NCBI RefSeq assembly: GCF_003268475.1
Contig: NZ_MCIF01000002.1
Coordinates: 3,952,671-4,016,670, forward strand
Length of the DNA stretch: 64,000 nucleotides
DNA from: Thermogemmatispora tikiterensis
Lineage (GTDB): Bacteria; Chloroflexota; Ktedonobacteria; Ktedonobacterales; Ktedonobacteraceae
Direction: 5' to 3'
In this document: positions 26,724 through 36,129 of the stretch, piece by piece
Position numbering within the stretch: position 1 is the first letter of the stretch
Layout: each line of letters begins with the position of its first letter
The notes under the pieces: model-generated
What the model was told of the DNA's origin: nothing
Database searches by the model: none
Seen by the model: the letters and a program-made list of their open reading frames with translations, nothing else
Translations under genes and position numbers: made by a program

Positions 26724-27389
26724 ATGGATGATGTTCATCAGCTCCAAACAGCAGCAAAAGGAGCAGACAGACCGGCGGAGCAGATCTCACCTGCGGAGGT
26801 CCCGCTTTCTGAGCCAGAAACCGCGCGGGTAGAGCCGGTACCATCGGCGCCGGAGGCCAGGATAAAGAGACAAGAGGCCGCTCCGGTGCGGGAGCCTGGG
26901 CGCTTGCCCGAGCGGGGGACGCGTTACGCGCTTATCAGCGGCCTGCTTATGGGCGTACTGGTGGCCCTGGTTACCATTGTCCTTGTCCTGGTGAACGCTG
27001 GCCTCTTCAACGAGGCTCATCGCCAGGTGATGCGCGATGCGCTCACCGTGCGAGTAGCGTTGCTACTAGCCGCCATCTACGGGGTTACCTGGCTGGTGGC
27101 GCTCATTGTCGCTTTTATCGGTGGTCTCATTCTTGGGCGGATCGCTGTACGTCGACGTCTGGGTTTCCTGGCGGGGGCCGTAGGAGGCATTGTCTACTCG
27201 CTGCTTCTCTGGCCGACCAGCTTTATTCCTGCCTATCCGGGCAATCTGACTGGTACCGCCACGCTGGACGCCGGCACCGCTATCTTAGAGGTGCTCTGGT
27301 GCCTGTTGTGGGGTCTGGGGGGAGCACTGGTCTGCCTTGCTGGCACATGGGTGGCCTCCGCTCGCCATCCGCATTATCGTGACCGGTGA
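26724..27389 (+). CDS. Four-helix membrane protein of unknown function
   Basis: 221 residues. The first 65 residues are Pro/Glu-rich and probably disordered in the cytoplasm. Four hydrophobic segments follow at about 72-95, 108-140, 148-165 and 190-212, with Gly-rich helices (AFIGGLILGRIAVRRRLGF). I do not recognise a family. The ATG has only a weak purine-rich site upstream. It precedes the CsbD gene on the same strand by 127 bases, which would fit a stress-related role, but nothing in the sequence proves it. Confidence 0.7.
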   Translation: MDDVHQLQTAAKGADRPAEQISPAEVPLSEPETARVEPVPSAPEARIKRQEAAPVREPGRLPERGTRYALISGLLMGVLVALVTIVLVLVNAGLFNEAHRQVMRDALTVRVALLLAAIYGVTWLVALIVAFIGGLILGRIAVRRRLGFLAGAVGGIVYSLLLWPTSFIPAYPGNLTGTATLDAGTAILEVLWCLLWGLGGALVCLAGTWVASARHPHYRDR

Positions 27390-27516
27390 AACGGTTGATC
27401 GTGTCATGGGGCTTATCGACTAGATGAGCGATCGCTGGGGCACACTGGCCTGCTCGGGCCGGTGTGCCTGTGCCCAGGGAGAGATCAGACGACTAAGAAA
27501 GGAAGGAAACACTACG

Positions 27517-27762
27517 ATGAATAAAGATGAACTCGAAGGCAAGGCGAAAGAGGCTCAGGGGGGTCTGAAAGAGTCGCTGGGGAACCTGACTGGCAATGAG
27601 CAGCTGCAGGCCGAGGGCAAGGCTGACAAGGTTGAGGGGAAGGCCCAGGGCTTGCTTGGCAAAGTCGGCGAGAAGCTGCACGAGGCTGCCGAGCAGGTGA
27701 AGGAGGCTGCCCAACATGCCAGCGAGAAGGCCAAAGAGACCAGGGAGGAACATCAGCCCTAG
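27517..27762 (+). CDS. CsbD-family stress protein
   Basis: 81-residue, highly charged, Lys/Glu/Ala/Gln-rich protein with the family core MNKDELEGKAKEAQGGLKE and the repeat GKADKVEGKAQGLLGK. CsbD proteins are small, partly disordered and often induced by general stress; their biochemical role is unknown. The C-terminal half is one long predicted amphipathic helix. ATG 27517 has AAGGAAGG nine bases upstream. It ends before a long perfect hairpin at 27828-27874. Confidence 0.9.
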   Translation: MNKDELEGKAKEAQGGLKESLGNLTGNEQLQAEGKADKVEGKAQGLLGKVGEKLHEAAEQVKEAAQHASEKAKETREEHQP

Positions 27763-27827
27763 CCTGACCCTCTCTGATCAGCCTGCTGGCTAGCCAGTGA
27801 CCTGGCTGCATTCAGCGCGTCTCATTA

Positions 27828-27874
27828 AAGCCGGGGTTCGCTCTCTCTGCGACGAGGTGAGCGAACCCCGGCTT
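27828..27874 (+). terminator. Terminator-like hairpin after the CsbD gene
   Basis: Perfect 15-base arms, AAGCCGGGGTTCGCT (27828-27842) and AGCGAACCCCGGCTT (27860-27874), with a 17-base loop. No long T-run follows, so it may act as a terminator or as an mRNA 3' end stabiliser. Confidence 0.55.
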
Positions 27875-28050
27875 GCTTCTCTCCGCCATGCTGGCCCCCT
27901 TTCCTTCTTGCCAATCTGGCCAGCTCATCGCTATTAACAGAGCTTTTAGCAGACCATCATCGGCTATTTACAAATCCGTCCTATACTGCTGAAAATACGA
28001 TTGGCTGGAATAATCGTGCCAGCTTAGTATCAAGAAGTGAGGGAGAAGCT

Positions 28051-28404
28051 ATGCAAGTAATTCGTTGGCAAGAATCGAATCCCCCTGATGAGGAAGAGCT
28101 GCGTCAAAAGATGCAGGAGCAGGGACTTGCTCCTTACAGCTGGTCGAATAGCCCTGGTGATACCTATGCTGTTCATAGCCACAGCTACGACAAAGTGCTC
28201 TACTGTGTACGTGGCTCCATCCGCTTCGTGCTGCCGGACACCCCTGGGCCAGAGGGTATTATTGACCTGGAGCCGGGGGATTGTATGATTCTGCCAGCAG
28301 GCACGCGCCACAGCGCCTTTGTCGGCCCAAAGGGGGTAACCTGTATGGAGGCCCAGCGTACGCCGACCAGGCCTTTCCAGGGACAGGAGCAAGTTGAGCG
28401 CTAG
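28051..28404 (+). CDS. Small cupin-domain protein
   Basis: 117 residues, a single cupin barrel. Motif 1 reads HSHSYDKVLYCVRGSIRF (about 49-66), with the usual His-x-His and a Tyr/Asp in place of the common Glu region. Motif 2 reads LEPGDCMILPAGTRH (about 82-96), with its metal-binding His. A bound metal ion is likely, but the reaction is not predictable. GTGAGGGAGAAG precedes the ATG. It stands between the CsbD hairpin and the FabG-like gene as a single unit. Confidence 0.85.
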   Translation: MQVIRWQESNPPDEEELRQKMQEQGLAPYSWSNSPGDTYAVHSHSYDKVLYCVRGSIRFVLPDTPGPEGIIDLEPGDCMILPAGTRHSAFVGPKGVTCMEAQRTPTRPFQGQEQVER

Positions 28405-28537
28405 GAGAGACTGGCCCTTTTTTCCCTGGCTGAGCTGTCTCTCTGGCTGCCTTTCTCTCTGGTCCTGGCGCGTTGGTTGGGGCAGGAGGGACGCGCACGC
28501 GCCGGCGCAAAACCAGCGAAGAGAGCGAGCCGCCCCT

Positions 28538-28565
28538 TTGCGAAGGTGATCGCTAAAGATATACT
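28538..28565 (+). promoter_or_regulatory. Putative promoter of the FabG-like gene
   Basis: TTGCGA (28538-28543), a 16-base spacer and TATACT (28560-28565), about 60 bases before the start codon. Confidence 0.4.
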
Positions 28566-28623
28566 ATACTTAACGTAACCTGTACCAACGTCGCCTTCAC
28601 CACATTGCGAAAAGGAGCATACT

Positions 28624-29391
28624 ATGGGACGACTTGATGGACGAGTAGCCTTTGTGACCGGAGCCGGGCGCGGGATCGGCGCAGCGACAGCGCTGCGCAT
28701 GGCCGAGGAAGGCGCGCGGGTCGCCCTGGTCGATATCGATGTAGAGGGCTGCCAGCAGGTCGCACAAGAGCTGGAGCGTCTGGGTGCGCAGTGCCTCGTG
28801 CTGCCCTGCAACGTCTCCAACAACACGATGGTTGAGGAGGCGGTGGAGAAGACAGTCAGCCAGTTTGGCCGGCTCGATATCCTCGTGAACAACGCCGGGA
28901 TCATTCGCGACAACCTCCTCTTCAAGATGAGCGAAGAAGACTGGGATGCGGTCATGGCTGTGCACCTGAAAGGGGCTTTTTTGTGCAGCCGTGCCGCGCA
29001 GAAGCACATGGTGCAGCAGCGCTACGGTCGCATTATTTCTCTCTCCTCGACCTCGGCCCTGGGCAACCGCGGACAGGCCAACTACTCGACGGCCAAAGCG
29101 GGCCTGCAGGGCTTCACGCGCACCCTGGCCATCGAGTTAGGCCCTTTTGGGATCACGACCAATGCTGTTGCCCCTGGCTTCATTGACACCGAGATGACCC
29201 GCTCCTCTGCCCGCCGGCAGGGGCTTGATCCCGAAGAGGTCATCGCGGAGGCCTCCAAGCGCATCCCGGTACGGCGCGTTGGGCAGCCGCGGGATGTGGC
29301 TAATGTTATTTGTTTCCTGGCCTCAGAAGAAGCTGGCTTTGTCAACGGTCAGATCATCTACGTCTCAGGCGGACCGGCGCCGCGTTCCTGA
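28624..29391 (+). CDS. fabG: 3-oxoacyl-ACP reductase-like short-chain dehydrogenase
   Basis: 255-residue Rossmann-fold NAD(P)H oxidoreductase. The cofactor motif is TGAGRGIG (about 12-19), then NNAG (about 90) and the catalytic residues Ser in SLSSTSALG (about 141) and Tyr/Lys in YSTAKAG (about 155-161). Downstream VAPGFIDTEMT and VSGG near the end are typical of FabG. The Arg after the first glycines and Asp in VDIDVEG bear on cofactor choice; an acidic residue at that place often favours NADH. No fatty-acid synthesis gene is adjacent, so it could serve another ketone substrate. The ATG follows AAAAGGAG by five or six bases. Confidence 0.88.
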   Translation: MGRLDGRVAFVTGAGRGIGAATALRMAEEGARVALVDIDVEGCQQVAQELERLGAQCLVLPCNVSNNTMVEEAVEKTVSQFGRLDILVNNAGIIRDNLLFKMSEEDWDAVMAVHLKGAFLCSRAAQKHMVQQRYGRIISLSSTSALGNRGQANYSTAKAGLQGFTRTLAIELGPFGITTNAVAPGFIDTEMTRSSARRQGLDPEEVIAEASKRIPVRRVGQPRDVANVICFLASEEAGFVNGQIIYVSGGPAPRS

Positions 29392-29753
29392 GCCTCGGCG
29401 CCTGCAGGCCCGGTGACGTAGCCAGCCAGGCCGCAGCCTGGCCTGAGCGGGAAAGCAAACAGAGCAGAGGAAAACCGTCGTCGCTATCGACAAGGGACCG
29501 GGAAAGCAGCGCCTCCCTGGTGAGCAGGCGCCCCGGTCCTTTCTACTCTCTGTGGCCTGCCGCGGCTCTGGCGCCGTCTGCCAGTCTACAGCTAGCTCAT
29601 CAGTGTCATCGGCAAGCGATCAGACAAGGGTGCCTGCCCATGAGGGGGATAGCAGGAAAGCAATGTGAAGGGGTAAAATAGAGACACGTATTTCTTCATA
29701 AAGCGGGGAAAGTCTCATTGATCCAGGTCATGAAAGGGGAGGAAGGCAGCCTC
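29392..29753. other. Intergenic region before guaA
   Basis: No gene supported. A TAAAAT box lies near 29675, but no convincing -35 element accompanies it. Confidence 0.4.
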
Positions 29754-31379
29754 GTGTCAAACCATGTGCGCCGTCAGGCCATCATAGTTCTCGATTTTGG
29801 CTCCCAGTATAGCCGTCTTATTGCGCGGCGCATTCGCGAGAATCATGTCTACAGCGAGCTGGTTCCGGCTGAGACCACACTGGAACAGCTCCAGCGCGAG
29901 AAAGCTCATCTGGACATCAGGGGGTTTATCCTCTCAGGTGGGCCGGCCAGCGTCTATGACGCTCAGGCCCCGCGCTGTGATCCGGCCATTCTCCAGAGCG
30001 GCCTGCCGGTGTTGGGGATTTGCTACGGCATGCAGCTGCTGGCGCACCAGCTCGGCGGTCATGTTGCTCCAGCTCGGGGGCGGCGCGAGTATGGGCCAGC
30101 GACCATCGAGCTGCAGTCGGCTGCCGGCGACCAGGGCCGTGCTGCCGAGATCTTTGCCGGGCTTGCGCAGGCGGACATGGCGGGAGAGGGCCGCAGCCTC
30201 AAAGTGTGGATGAGCCACGGCGACAGCGTCGACCAGTTACCGCCCGGCTTCAGCGTCCTCGCACGTAGCGAGAGCAATCCCTGCGCGGCCATTGCTGGAC
30301 CTGGTGGCCTGATTGGCCTCCAGTTTCATCCCGAGGTCACGCATACCCCCCAGGGGCGGGAAATCCTGCGCAATTTCCTCTTCCGCGTCTGCGATTGTCG
30401 CGCCGACTGGACCCCCGGCTCAGTCATTGATGAGACCGTGGCCCAGATTCGCAGCCGTGTGGGCGAGGCGCGCGCTATCTGCGCCCTCTCCGGCGGTGTT
30501 GACTCCGCAGTAGCGGCCCTGTTGGTTCACCGGGCGATCGGCGAGCGCCTCACCTGCGTCTTTGTCGACACTGGCTGCATGCGAGCTGGCGAGCCTGAGC
30601 AGGTTGTTGAAACCTTCAGCCGTCATCTCCATATTCCTCTGATCGCTGTTGACGCGCGCCAGCGCTTTCTGGCTCGCCTGGAGGGGGTCACTGATCCCGA
30701 GCAGAAGCGCAAGGTCATCGGCGAAGAGTTTATCCGCGTCTTCGAAGAGGAGGCTCTGCGCCTGGCGCAGGAGCAGGGGCCGATCAGCTTCCTGGTGCAG
30801 GGGACACTCTACCCCGATGTCATCGAGAGCGCGGGGCGTGATACCGCCAGCACCGCCACGCGTATCAAGACCCATCATAACGTCGGTGGTCTGCCCGAAG
30901 AGATGACGTTGCAGCTTGTGGAGCCACTGCGCTGGCTCTTCAAGGACGAGGTACGCGAGATTGGTCTGGCCCTTGGATTGCCCGAAGAGTGGGTCTGGAG
31001 GCACCCTTTCCCCGGGCCTGGTCTGGCCATCCGCGTCATCGGGGCTGTCGATGAGCAACGTCTGGAGACTCTCCGTGCCGCCGACGCCATCCTCATTGAG
31101 GAACTGCGCCGCGCTGGCCTCTATCGTCAGGTCAGCCAGGCCTTCGCCGTGCTCACTCCCGTGCGCAGCGTCGGAGTGATGGGCGATGGCCGTACCTATG
31201 CCCAGGTTGTGGCACTGCGCGCCGTTACCAGCGAGGACTTTATGACCGCGGACTGGGCCCGCCTGCCCTACGATCTGCTGGCCCGCGTCGCCAATCGCAT
31301 CGTCAACGAGGTGGCCGGCGTCAACCGCGTCGTCTATGACGTCACCTCGAAGCCGCCTGCAACCATCGAATGGGAGTAG
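29754..31379 (+). CDS. guaA: GMP synthase (glutamine-hydrolysing)
   Basis: 541-residue cytosolic enzyme converting XMP, glutamine and ATP to GMP. The class I amidotransferase domain (about 1-205) has nucleophile Cys in GICYGMQ (about 90) and the His/Glu pair in FHPEVTHT (about 190). The ATP-pyrophosphatase domain (about 215-410) has PP-loop [12 protein letters not shown]. The C-terminal dimerisation domain ends [11 protein letters not shown], the invariant family end. GTG 29754 was chosen because GGAGGAAGG lies seven bases upstream and the protein then begins shortly before [12 protein letters not shown] small insertion in the amidotransferase half makes it about 25 residues longer than usual. 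Confidence 0.97.
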   Translation: MSNHVRRQAIIVLDFGSQYSRLIARRIRENHVYSELVPAETTLEQLQREKAHLDIRGFILSGGPASVYDAQAPRCDPAILQSGLPVLGICYGMQLLAHQLGGHVAPARGRREYGPATIELQSAAGDQGRAAEIFAGLAQADMAGEGRSLKVWMSHGDSVDQLPPGFSVLARSESNPCAAIAGPGGLIGLQFHPEVTHTPQGREILRNFLFRVCDCRADWTPGSVIDETVAQIRSRVGEARAICALSGGVDSAVAALLVHRAIGERLTCVFVDTGCMRAGEPEQVVETFSRHLHIPLIAVDARQRFLARLEGVTDPEQKRKVIGEEFIRVFEEEALRLAQEQGPISFLVQGTLYPDVIESAGRDTASTATRIKTHHNVGGLPEEMTLQLVEPLRWLFKDEVREIGLALGLPEEWVWRHPFPGPGLAIRVIGAVDEQRLETLRAADAILIEELRRAGLYRQVSQAFAVLTPVRSVGVMGDGRTYAQVVALRAVTSEDFMTADWARLPYDLLARVANRIVNEVAGVNRVVYDVTSKPPATIEWE

Positions 31380-31493
31380 TCGCTTTGACCTGCCAGGCAG
31401 ACCGCTGTCACCACCCCGCCCAAGTGAGCCAGCTGGGGGCAGCGTCCTCTCAGTGCAAAGAAGGAGATGCATTGACGCAAGGAGCAGATCGCG

Positions 31494-32108
31494 ATGGGTG
31501 TCGACATCACCGGCTGGATCGAGTGCCGCCAGTTCTTTCTCCTGGAAAGCGAGACCACACCCTGGCAACCTGCCATCAGCCTGGGCTTTCTCTTTCATGA
31601 CCGTAACTACGATGCCTTCGGCTGCCTCTTCGGTGTCAAGAATTATGCCAACTTTCGCCCGGTCGCTCAGGGGCGCGGCCTGCCTGGGGATGTCTCGCCC
31701 GAGGTGCAGGCAGAGTATGAGCGCTGGAGCGATGAGGCCTTTGGTACCAGCTGGATCAGCTGGGCCGAGATCAAGGCCATTGATTGGGAAGAGCCGGCAG
31801 AGCTGCCGGATGCCCGCATTCACCGGTATCGCCGCGCTGAGGATGGAAGCCTCATCTTCGATGGCAAAGCCGGCTGGGATAAGGATTTTGCCGAAGCAGT
31901 CGGCCACTCGTTGATCGAGGGGGTCCTCGGCGCCTGCACCTGGCCGGAGGGGCAGGAGTGGGAAATCAAAGGCAAAATTTATCGCTCTGTGCGCCTGCGG
32001 CGCAAAGATACGCGCGCTAGTTGGGAAGTGACTTTCTCCGTTATGGAGGCGCTGGCACGCCACTATGGCGATGATGGCGTCAGAATGATCGTCTGGTTCT
32101 ATTGGTAA
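31494..32108 (+). CDS. Protein of unknown function
   Basis: 204 residues, no signal peptide or membrane segment, acidic, rich in Trp, Tyr and Phe (ends MIVWFYW). It begins MGVDITGWIECR. Proteins with this start and a similar length occur in bacterial genomes without assigned function. AAGGAG lies nine bases before the ATG. It follows guaA by 115 bases and is followed within 36 bases by the Nudix gene, so the two downstream genes are probably co-transcribed. I cannot name a function. Confidence 0.75.
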   Translation: MGVDITGWIECRQFFLLESETTPWQPAISLGFLFHDRNYDAFGCLFGVKNYANFRPVAQGRGLPGDVSPEVQAEYERWSDEAFGTSWISWAEIKAIDWEEPAELPDARIHRYRRAEDGSLIFDGKAGWDKDFAEAVGHSLIEGVLGACTWPEGQEWEIKGKIYRSVRLRRKDTRASWEVTFSVMEALARHYGDDGVRMIVWFYW

Positions 32109-32143
32109 TTCCCACATTACTGTCTGGAAGTGCAGGGCGAGCC

Positions 32144-32956
32144 ATGCGTGAATTCGAGATCCTGGTGCGCGGCTGCTTCGATGCCGGGCGGCTCGTCGTC
32201 AGCTACGACGAGAGCCTGCGCATGCCACGCACCCGCAGTGACGAGGAATGCATTGAGGCATGTTGGCATCATAAGCTGCAAGAGATGCAGCGGCGTGGAG
32301 CAACCCTCTACGATGGCGCCCTTTATCGATTGGTTGACTGGGAGGTGCAACTCGACGGGCGCCTCTCGCTGGCGCTGGGAGCCACCAGCTACAAGGAATA
32401 TGTGGCGAGCCGGGATGTACGCTTTGCGCGGGGCCGTGGGCGACGCGAACTGAGCAATCCTCTGGCCGTCTGCTCGGTGATTGAGACGGCTGATGGTCAG
32501 CTCGTGCTTGATCAGCGGCACGGTGTAGATGTCTACGAGGGGCGCTATCATGTCATTGGCGGCTTTTGTGAGAGCGAGCGTGACCGCGATAGCGCGGGGC
32601 TACCCGACCTCTTTGGGGCCATGCTGCGTGAGATCCGCGAGGAGACTGGCCTGCAGGACGAAGACATTGCCCGTCAGCTCTGTCTGGGCCTGGTCTACGA
32701 TCTGGCAACTCCTCATCCCGAACTCTGCTTTCTCACCTGCCTGCGTATTCCGCTGGAGGAAGTCAGGCAGCGGAAGCCAGTGGACCATGAGGTAGAGCGT
32801 CTGCTCCCGCTGCCTGCGCGCGCTGAGAGCCTGCGCTCCTTCCTCTTTACCTACCACGGTCAGATCTCTGCGACTGGTGAGCCTGCGCTCTTACTCTATG
32901 GCGGCTGGCGCTTCGGTGAAGCCTGGTATGCCGAGACGCTCTGGCGCCTGACATGA
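32144..32956 (+). CDS. Nudix-fold hydrolase with an interrupted Nudix box
   Basis: 270 residues. The first 120 residues are a separate domain with helices and strands (DEECIEACWHHKLQEMQ). The Nudix fold covers about 120-245. The metal-binding core LREIREETGL is intact (about 165-174). The start of the box is not canonical: the Gly-x5-Glu part, GGFCE, is separated from it by about 15 extra residues (ERDRDSAGLPDLF). The family cleaves nucleoside diphosphates linked to another group. The architecture recalls eukaryotic-type Nudix proteins with an N-terminal substrate domain, but the substrate is unknown. The ATG at 32144 has only a weak ribosome site. Confidence 0.78.
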   Translation: MREFEILVRGCFDAGRLVVSYDESLRMPRTRSDEECIEACWHHKLQEMQRRGATLYDGALYRLVDWEVQLDGRLSLALGATSYKEYVASRDVRFARGRGRRELSNPLAVCSVIETADGQLVLDQRHGVDVYEGRYHVIGGFCESERDRDSAGLPDLFGAMLREIREETGLQDEDIARQLCLGLVYDLATPHPELCFLTCLRIPLEEVRQRKPVDHEVERLLPLPARAESLRSFLFTYHGQISATGEPALLLYGGWRFGEAWYAETLWRLT

Positions 32957-33396
32957 GAAGTTGACTGGTTGACTGCCTGACTGACTGAGCGTCGGTCGAG
33001 AGGACTGGAAGATTGCCTGGGCCGGGCCGGGCGTCGGAGCGGCGACCTCGCTGCTTGCGGTTCGCAGGCAGATAGGATATGATAGAGACAACAGATGGCA
33101 TAGACAGACAGAGAGCGCGGCCCTGCTGTAAGTGCCTGGTCAGTAGAGAGCTGGGGCCAGGCGCTGCGCATGGGGGCCGGGCCTGTGCCTGTGGACGTTG
33201 CACAGGCGCTGCCAGATCTGAGCTGGTTTGGAGGGAGGCATCGCGCTTGAACGATTGGATTGGCAAGTCATAGGTCAGCGATGACCACCACGATAGAGTT
33301 GGAAGTGCAAGGTTCGGACACCAGAGCCACTTCTTCTTATTATTATGGATGTATTCAGTAGCAAGCAAGAACTGAACGAGATCACAAGGAGCGAAT
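32957..33396. other. Intergenic region before clpP
   Basis: No gene supported. Short TGACTG/CTGA repeats lie at 32961-32990. The only promoter-like pair is at 33055-33083. Confidence 0.4.
33055..33083 (+). promoter_or_regulatory. Putative clpP promoter
   Basis: TTGCGG (33055-33060), a 17-base spacer and TATGAT (33078-33083). It would give a leader of about 305 nt. Confidence 0.4.
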
Positions 33397-34059
33397 ATGG
33401 GAGCGGTATTCAACCCCCGGGACCCGAAGTGGATTAAGGAGTCCAGGGAATTTCTAGAGCCGCGAGGCGTCATCCCCGGTGTTGTGGAGTCGACCCCGCG
33501 CGGCGAACGTATGTGGGACATCTACTCGCGCCTGCTGAAGGAGCGCATCATTTTTGTGGGGACGCCCATTAACGATCAGGTAGCCAATGTCACGGTAGCT
33601 CAGCTGCTCTACCTGCAGAGCGAGGACGCGACCAAAGACATCTACCTTTATATCAACTCCCCTGGTGGCAGCATCTATGCGGGCCTGGCGATTTACGACA
33701 CCATGCAGTGGGTCAAGCCAGATGTGTCGACGGTCTGTGTGGGCATGGCTATGAGCATGGGGGCGGTCTTGCTGGCCGCCGGGGCCAAAGGTAAGCGCTT
33801 CTGCCTGCCCAATTCGACGGTGCTGATCCATCAGCCGCTGGGCGGTGCCGAGGGCCAGGCTGCCGATATCGAGATCACGGCTCGCGAGATCCTGCGCCTG
33901 CGCCGCATCATCTATGAGATCCTCTCGCGCCACACCGGCCAGACGGTGGAGCGCATCATGCAGGACTCTGACCGCAACTACTACCTCTCTGCGCAGCAGG
34001 CGGTAGAGTACGGTCTCGCCGATGATGTCCTCTCCAAAGCTGAGGAGAGCGAGCGCTAG
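33397..34059 (+). CDS. clpP: ATP-dependent Clp protease proteolytic subunit
   Basis: 220-residue serine protease that forms the tetradecameric chamber of ClpXP/ClpAP. The catalytic triad is in place: Ser in [11 protein letters not shown] (about residue 125), His in LIHQPLGG (about 150) and Asp in DSDRNYYLS (about 200). The handle region and [13 protein letters not shown] near 48 are typical. An N-terminal extension of about 25 residues ([14 protein letters not shown]) precedes the usual pore loop and may be a propeptide removed on maturation. CAAGGAG lies six bases before the ATG. No clpX or tig is adjacent. Confidence 0.95.
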   Translation: MGAVFNPRDPKWIKESREFLEPRGVIPGVVESTPRGERMWDIYSRLLKERIIFVGTPINDQVANVTVAQLLYLQSEDATKDIYLYINSPGGSIYAGLAIYDTMQWVKPDVSTVCVGMAMSMGAVLLAAGAKGKRFCLPNSTVLIHQPLGGAEGQAADIEITAREILRLRRIIYEILSRHTGQTVERIMQDSDRNYYLSAQQAVEYGLADDVLSKAEESER

Positions 34060-34387
34060 CTAAGGCGGGGAGCCGCCAAGGGCGGGCCATCTCCTTTGCC
34101 CCTGTCTGTTCATCGTTCCTGCTTTTGGGTAGTCGCCTGGTCCTCTTGCTTGCTCTGCAAGTGTTTGCTAGCTAACACTTAAGGTGGCAGGCGAGGCGAG
34201 GCGAGGCGAGGAGCGTCACCAGGCACCGGGCTGACTGGCTGAAGCTCTATCCTGTCAGCTGCGGGCAGGGAAGAGGAGCGATGAGGCGGGCCGGGTGACT
34301 GTGCCGACAGCGGCAGGAAGGCAGGGAAGAGAGAGGGAGGTGGCCCGCCCCCCCGCTCTAGGGAAGAGCAACTTGAGGTTATTGCTT
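34060..34387. other. Intergenic region with near-palindrome and AGGCG tandem
   Basis: No gene supported. A 22-base near-palindrome with arms AAGTGTT (34159-34165) and AACACTT (34174-34180) is followed by four tandem AGGCG units at 34189-34208. Confidence 0.45.
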
Positions 34388-35374
34388 GTGAAGGGACGCA
34401 TCATTCGCTGCGTGCTCTTTGATCTTGGCGATACGCTCTGGTACCGGAAGGATCAAGAGACCTGGCGTCGCCTGGAGTTCGCGGCTAATTGCCAGGCGAT
34501 CGCCCTCCTGCGGATGCATCTGGAGTCGTGCAGCCTCCCAGATCAGGATGATGTGACACTGGGCCGGTCGCTGCGCGTCGCCTTTGATGCGCAGACGCGG
34601 GCGCGTATTCGGCGTGATCCCAGCCATGAGCCGGATGGGGCCGAGATAGCGATGGAGACGCTGGCTCAGCTGGGCTGGGGCCAGATCGATCGGCAGCTTG
34701 GGGCAGCTCTCTTTGAGGCGCTACGCGTGCGCATTATCGATTCGCGCTTGCTCTACGATGATGCGCTCTCGACGCTGGCGGAGTTGCGCCGGCGCGGCTT
34801 CTTGCTTGGGGTGGTGACCAATCGTCTTTGGGGTGGCCCTCCTTTTCAGGAGGATTTGCGGGCCTTTGGCCTCTTTGAGTACTTCGATCCCGCGACGATC
34901 GCTATTTCCGCCGATCTGGGGGTGCGCAAACCCGACCCCGCCATTTTTCTGCATACGCTCCGTGCGCTCAATGTCTCCCCCACTGAGGCGGCGATGGTCG
35001 GCGATTCGCTGCGCTCCGATATTGTGGGGGCGAAGCGCCTCGGCCTGCTGGCCATCTGGAAACCGAAGCCGCGTGTGCGTGAGGCGCTGCAGGCCCGACT
35101 GGTAGCGCCCGGGGCAACCAGCGCCAACGCTTCTTTCGGGCATCAAGAAGCTTTTGCTCCTCCCTCAGCTGTAAGTGCGGCCAGCGATCTCCCGCCCGAT
35201 CTGCCCCCGGGACTGCATGTGACCGATGACGATTATGTGCTCTCGACGGTGCAGGGGCCGGGGAGCGATCCTTTGGCTTTGCTGGCGAGCAATCTGGAGG
35301 AGTACAAGCCCGATCTGATGATCGAGCATTTGAGCGAGCTGCTGGAGATTTTTCCAAAGGCGGGTGTGCTGTGA
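34388..35374 (+). CDS. HAD-superfamily hydrolase with C-terminal extension
   Basis: 328 residues. A subfamily IA HAD fold fills about 1-235. Motif I is VLFDLGDTLW (the nucleophile is the first Asp; the second acidic residue is shifted one place, as in several members). Motif II is VVTNR, motif III the Lys in VRKPDPAIF, and motif IV MVGDSLRSDIVGAKR. The last 90 residues are Ala/Pro-rich and then acidic, and match nothing known. The start was placed at GTG 34388, with GAGG nine bases upstream; an in-frame GTG at 34295 would add 31 poorly conserved residues. It overlaps the following methyltransferase by four bases. Substrate unknown, probably a small phosphorylated metabolite. Confidence 0.85.
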   Translation: MKGRIIRCVLFDLGDTLWYRKDQETWRRLEFAANCQAIALLRMHLESCSLPDQDDVTLGRSLRVAFDAQTRARIRRDPSHEPDGAEIAMETLAQLGWGQIDRQLGAALFEALRVRIIDSRLLYDDALSTLAELRRRGFLLGVVTNRLWGGPPFQEDLRAFGLFEYFDPATIAISADLGVRKPDPAIFLHTLRALNVSPTEAAMVGDSLRSDIVGAKRLGLLAIWKPKPRVREALQARLVAPGATSANASFGHQEAFAPPSAVSAASDLPPDLPPGLHVTDDDYVLSTVQGPGSDPLALLASNLEEYKPDLMIEHLSELLEIFPKAGVL

Positions 35375-36099
35375 GTGTGAGAGAGCGTCTGCGGCAGGGA
35401 CTCTTTGAGACGCTCTATCGCAATCGCTACCTCTATCGTTTTGCCAGTACGGTGCCTTTTGCGGGACAGTGGCGGGTCTGGCAGCGGCTGGTCTTGCCGC
35501 GCGTGGTGGGGCATGACGTGCTGGAGCTGGGCTGTGGCCTGGGCGATCTGCTGGCCGATCTGTGCGAGCAGGGCTATCGCTGCATGGCGGTTGAGCGCTC
35601 GCCGGAGATGGTGGCGGCGGCGCGCGCGACCTTGCTGCGGCGCCGGGTTGGTCTGCCAGGTCAGGTGCTGCTCGGCGAGGCCCAGCATCTCCCCTTTGCT
35701 GATGCCTCCTTTGATACGGTGGTCAGTACTTTTCCCTCCGACTATATTGTTGACCCCGATACTATCGCTGAGGTGGCGCGCGTGCTGCGTCCGGGTGGGC
35801 GTCTGGTGGTGGTCGAGGGGGCCAATCTGCTCCCGGTCGGCCTGTTGCAGCCTGTGTTGTTGCTGATCCATCTCCTGGTCTATGGCTTCTATCCGCGGTC
35901 TTCTTCTCTAGAGGAGCGCCATCGTGTGCTGCGGGTGGAGCGCGATGAGACGACCGGGCTGACGACGGAGGAGCTGCCGGCGACGCCTTTCGGGCGGCGC
36001 ATTCCGCTGGAGCGCTGTGGGCTGCGTCGTCGCTCGGAGCGGGTGCGCAGTCGGCGCTGGGAGGCCTATCTGACAATCGGCGAGAAGCCCTCTGTCTGA
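35371..36099 (+). CDS. SAM-dependent methyltransferase (class I)
   Basis: 242 residues with a Rossmann-like methyltransferase core: motif I DVLELGCGLGDLLADL (about 50-65), an acidic residue after beta2 (VERSPEM, about 76), FDTVVSTFPSDYI (about 115) and the post-motif VLRPGGRLVVVEG (about 140). A hydrophobic stretch at about 152-172 (LLQPVLLLIHLLVYGFY) may touch the membrane, which would suit a lipid or quinone substrate. The start is GTG, overlapping the HAD stop by four bases, so the two are translationally coupled. The methyl acceptor is unknown. Confidence 0.88.
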   Translation: MSVRERLRQGLFETLYRNRYLYRFASTVPFAGQWRVWQRLVLPRVVGHDVLELGCGLGDLLADLCEQGYRCMAVERSPEMVAAARATLLRRRVGLPGQVLLGEAQHLPFADASFDTVVSTFPSDYIVDPDTIAEVARVLRPGGRLVVVEGANLLPVGLLQPVLLLIHLLVYGFYPRSSSLEERHRVLRVERDETTGLTTEELPATPFGRRIPLERCGLRRRSERVRSRRWEAYLTIGEKPSV

Positions 36100-36129
36100 T
36101 CGAGAATCGCCGGTTCCATCGGGGCGAGT

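Noticed and set aside
30420..32117. Minus-strand frame of 565 codons
   Set aside because: It spans the end of guaA and the next gene in antisense, has no domain, and its start lies inside a coding region.
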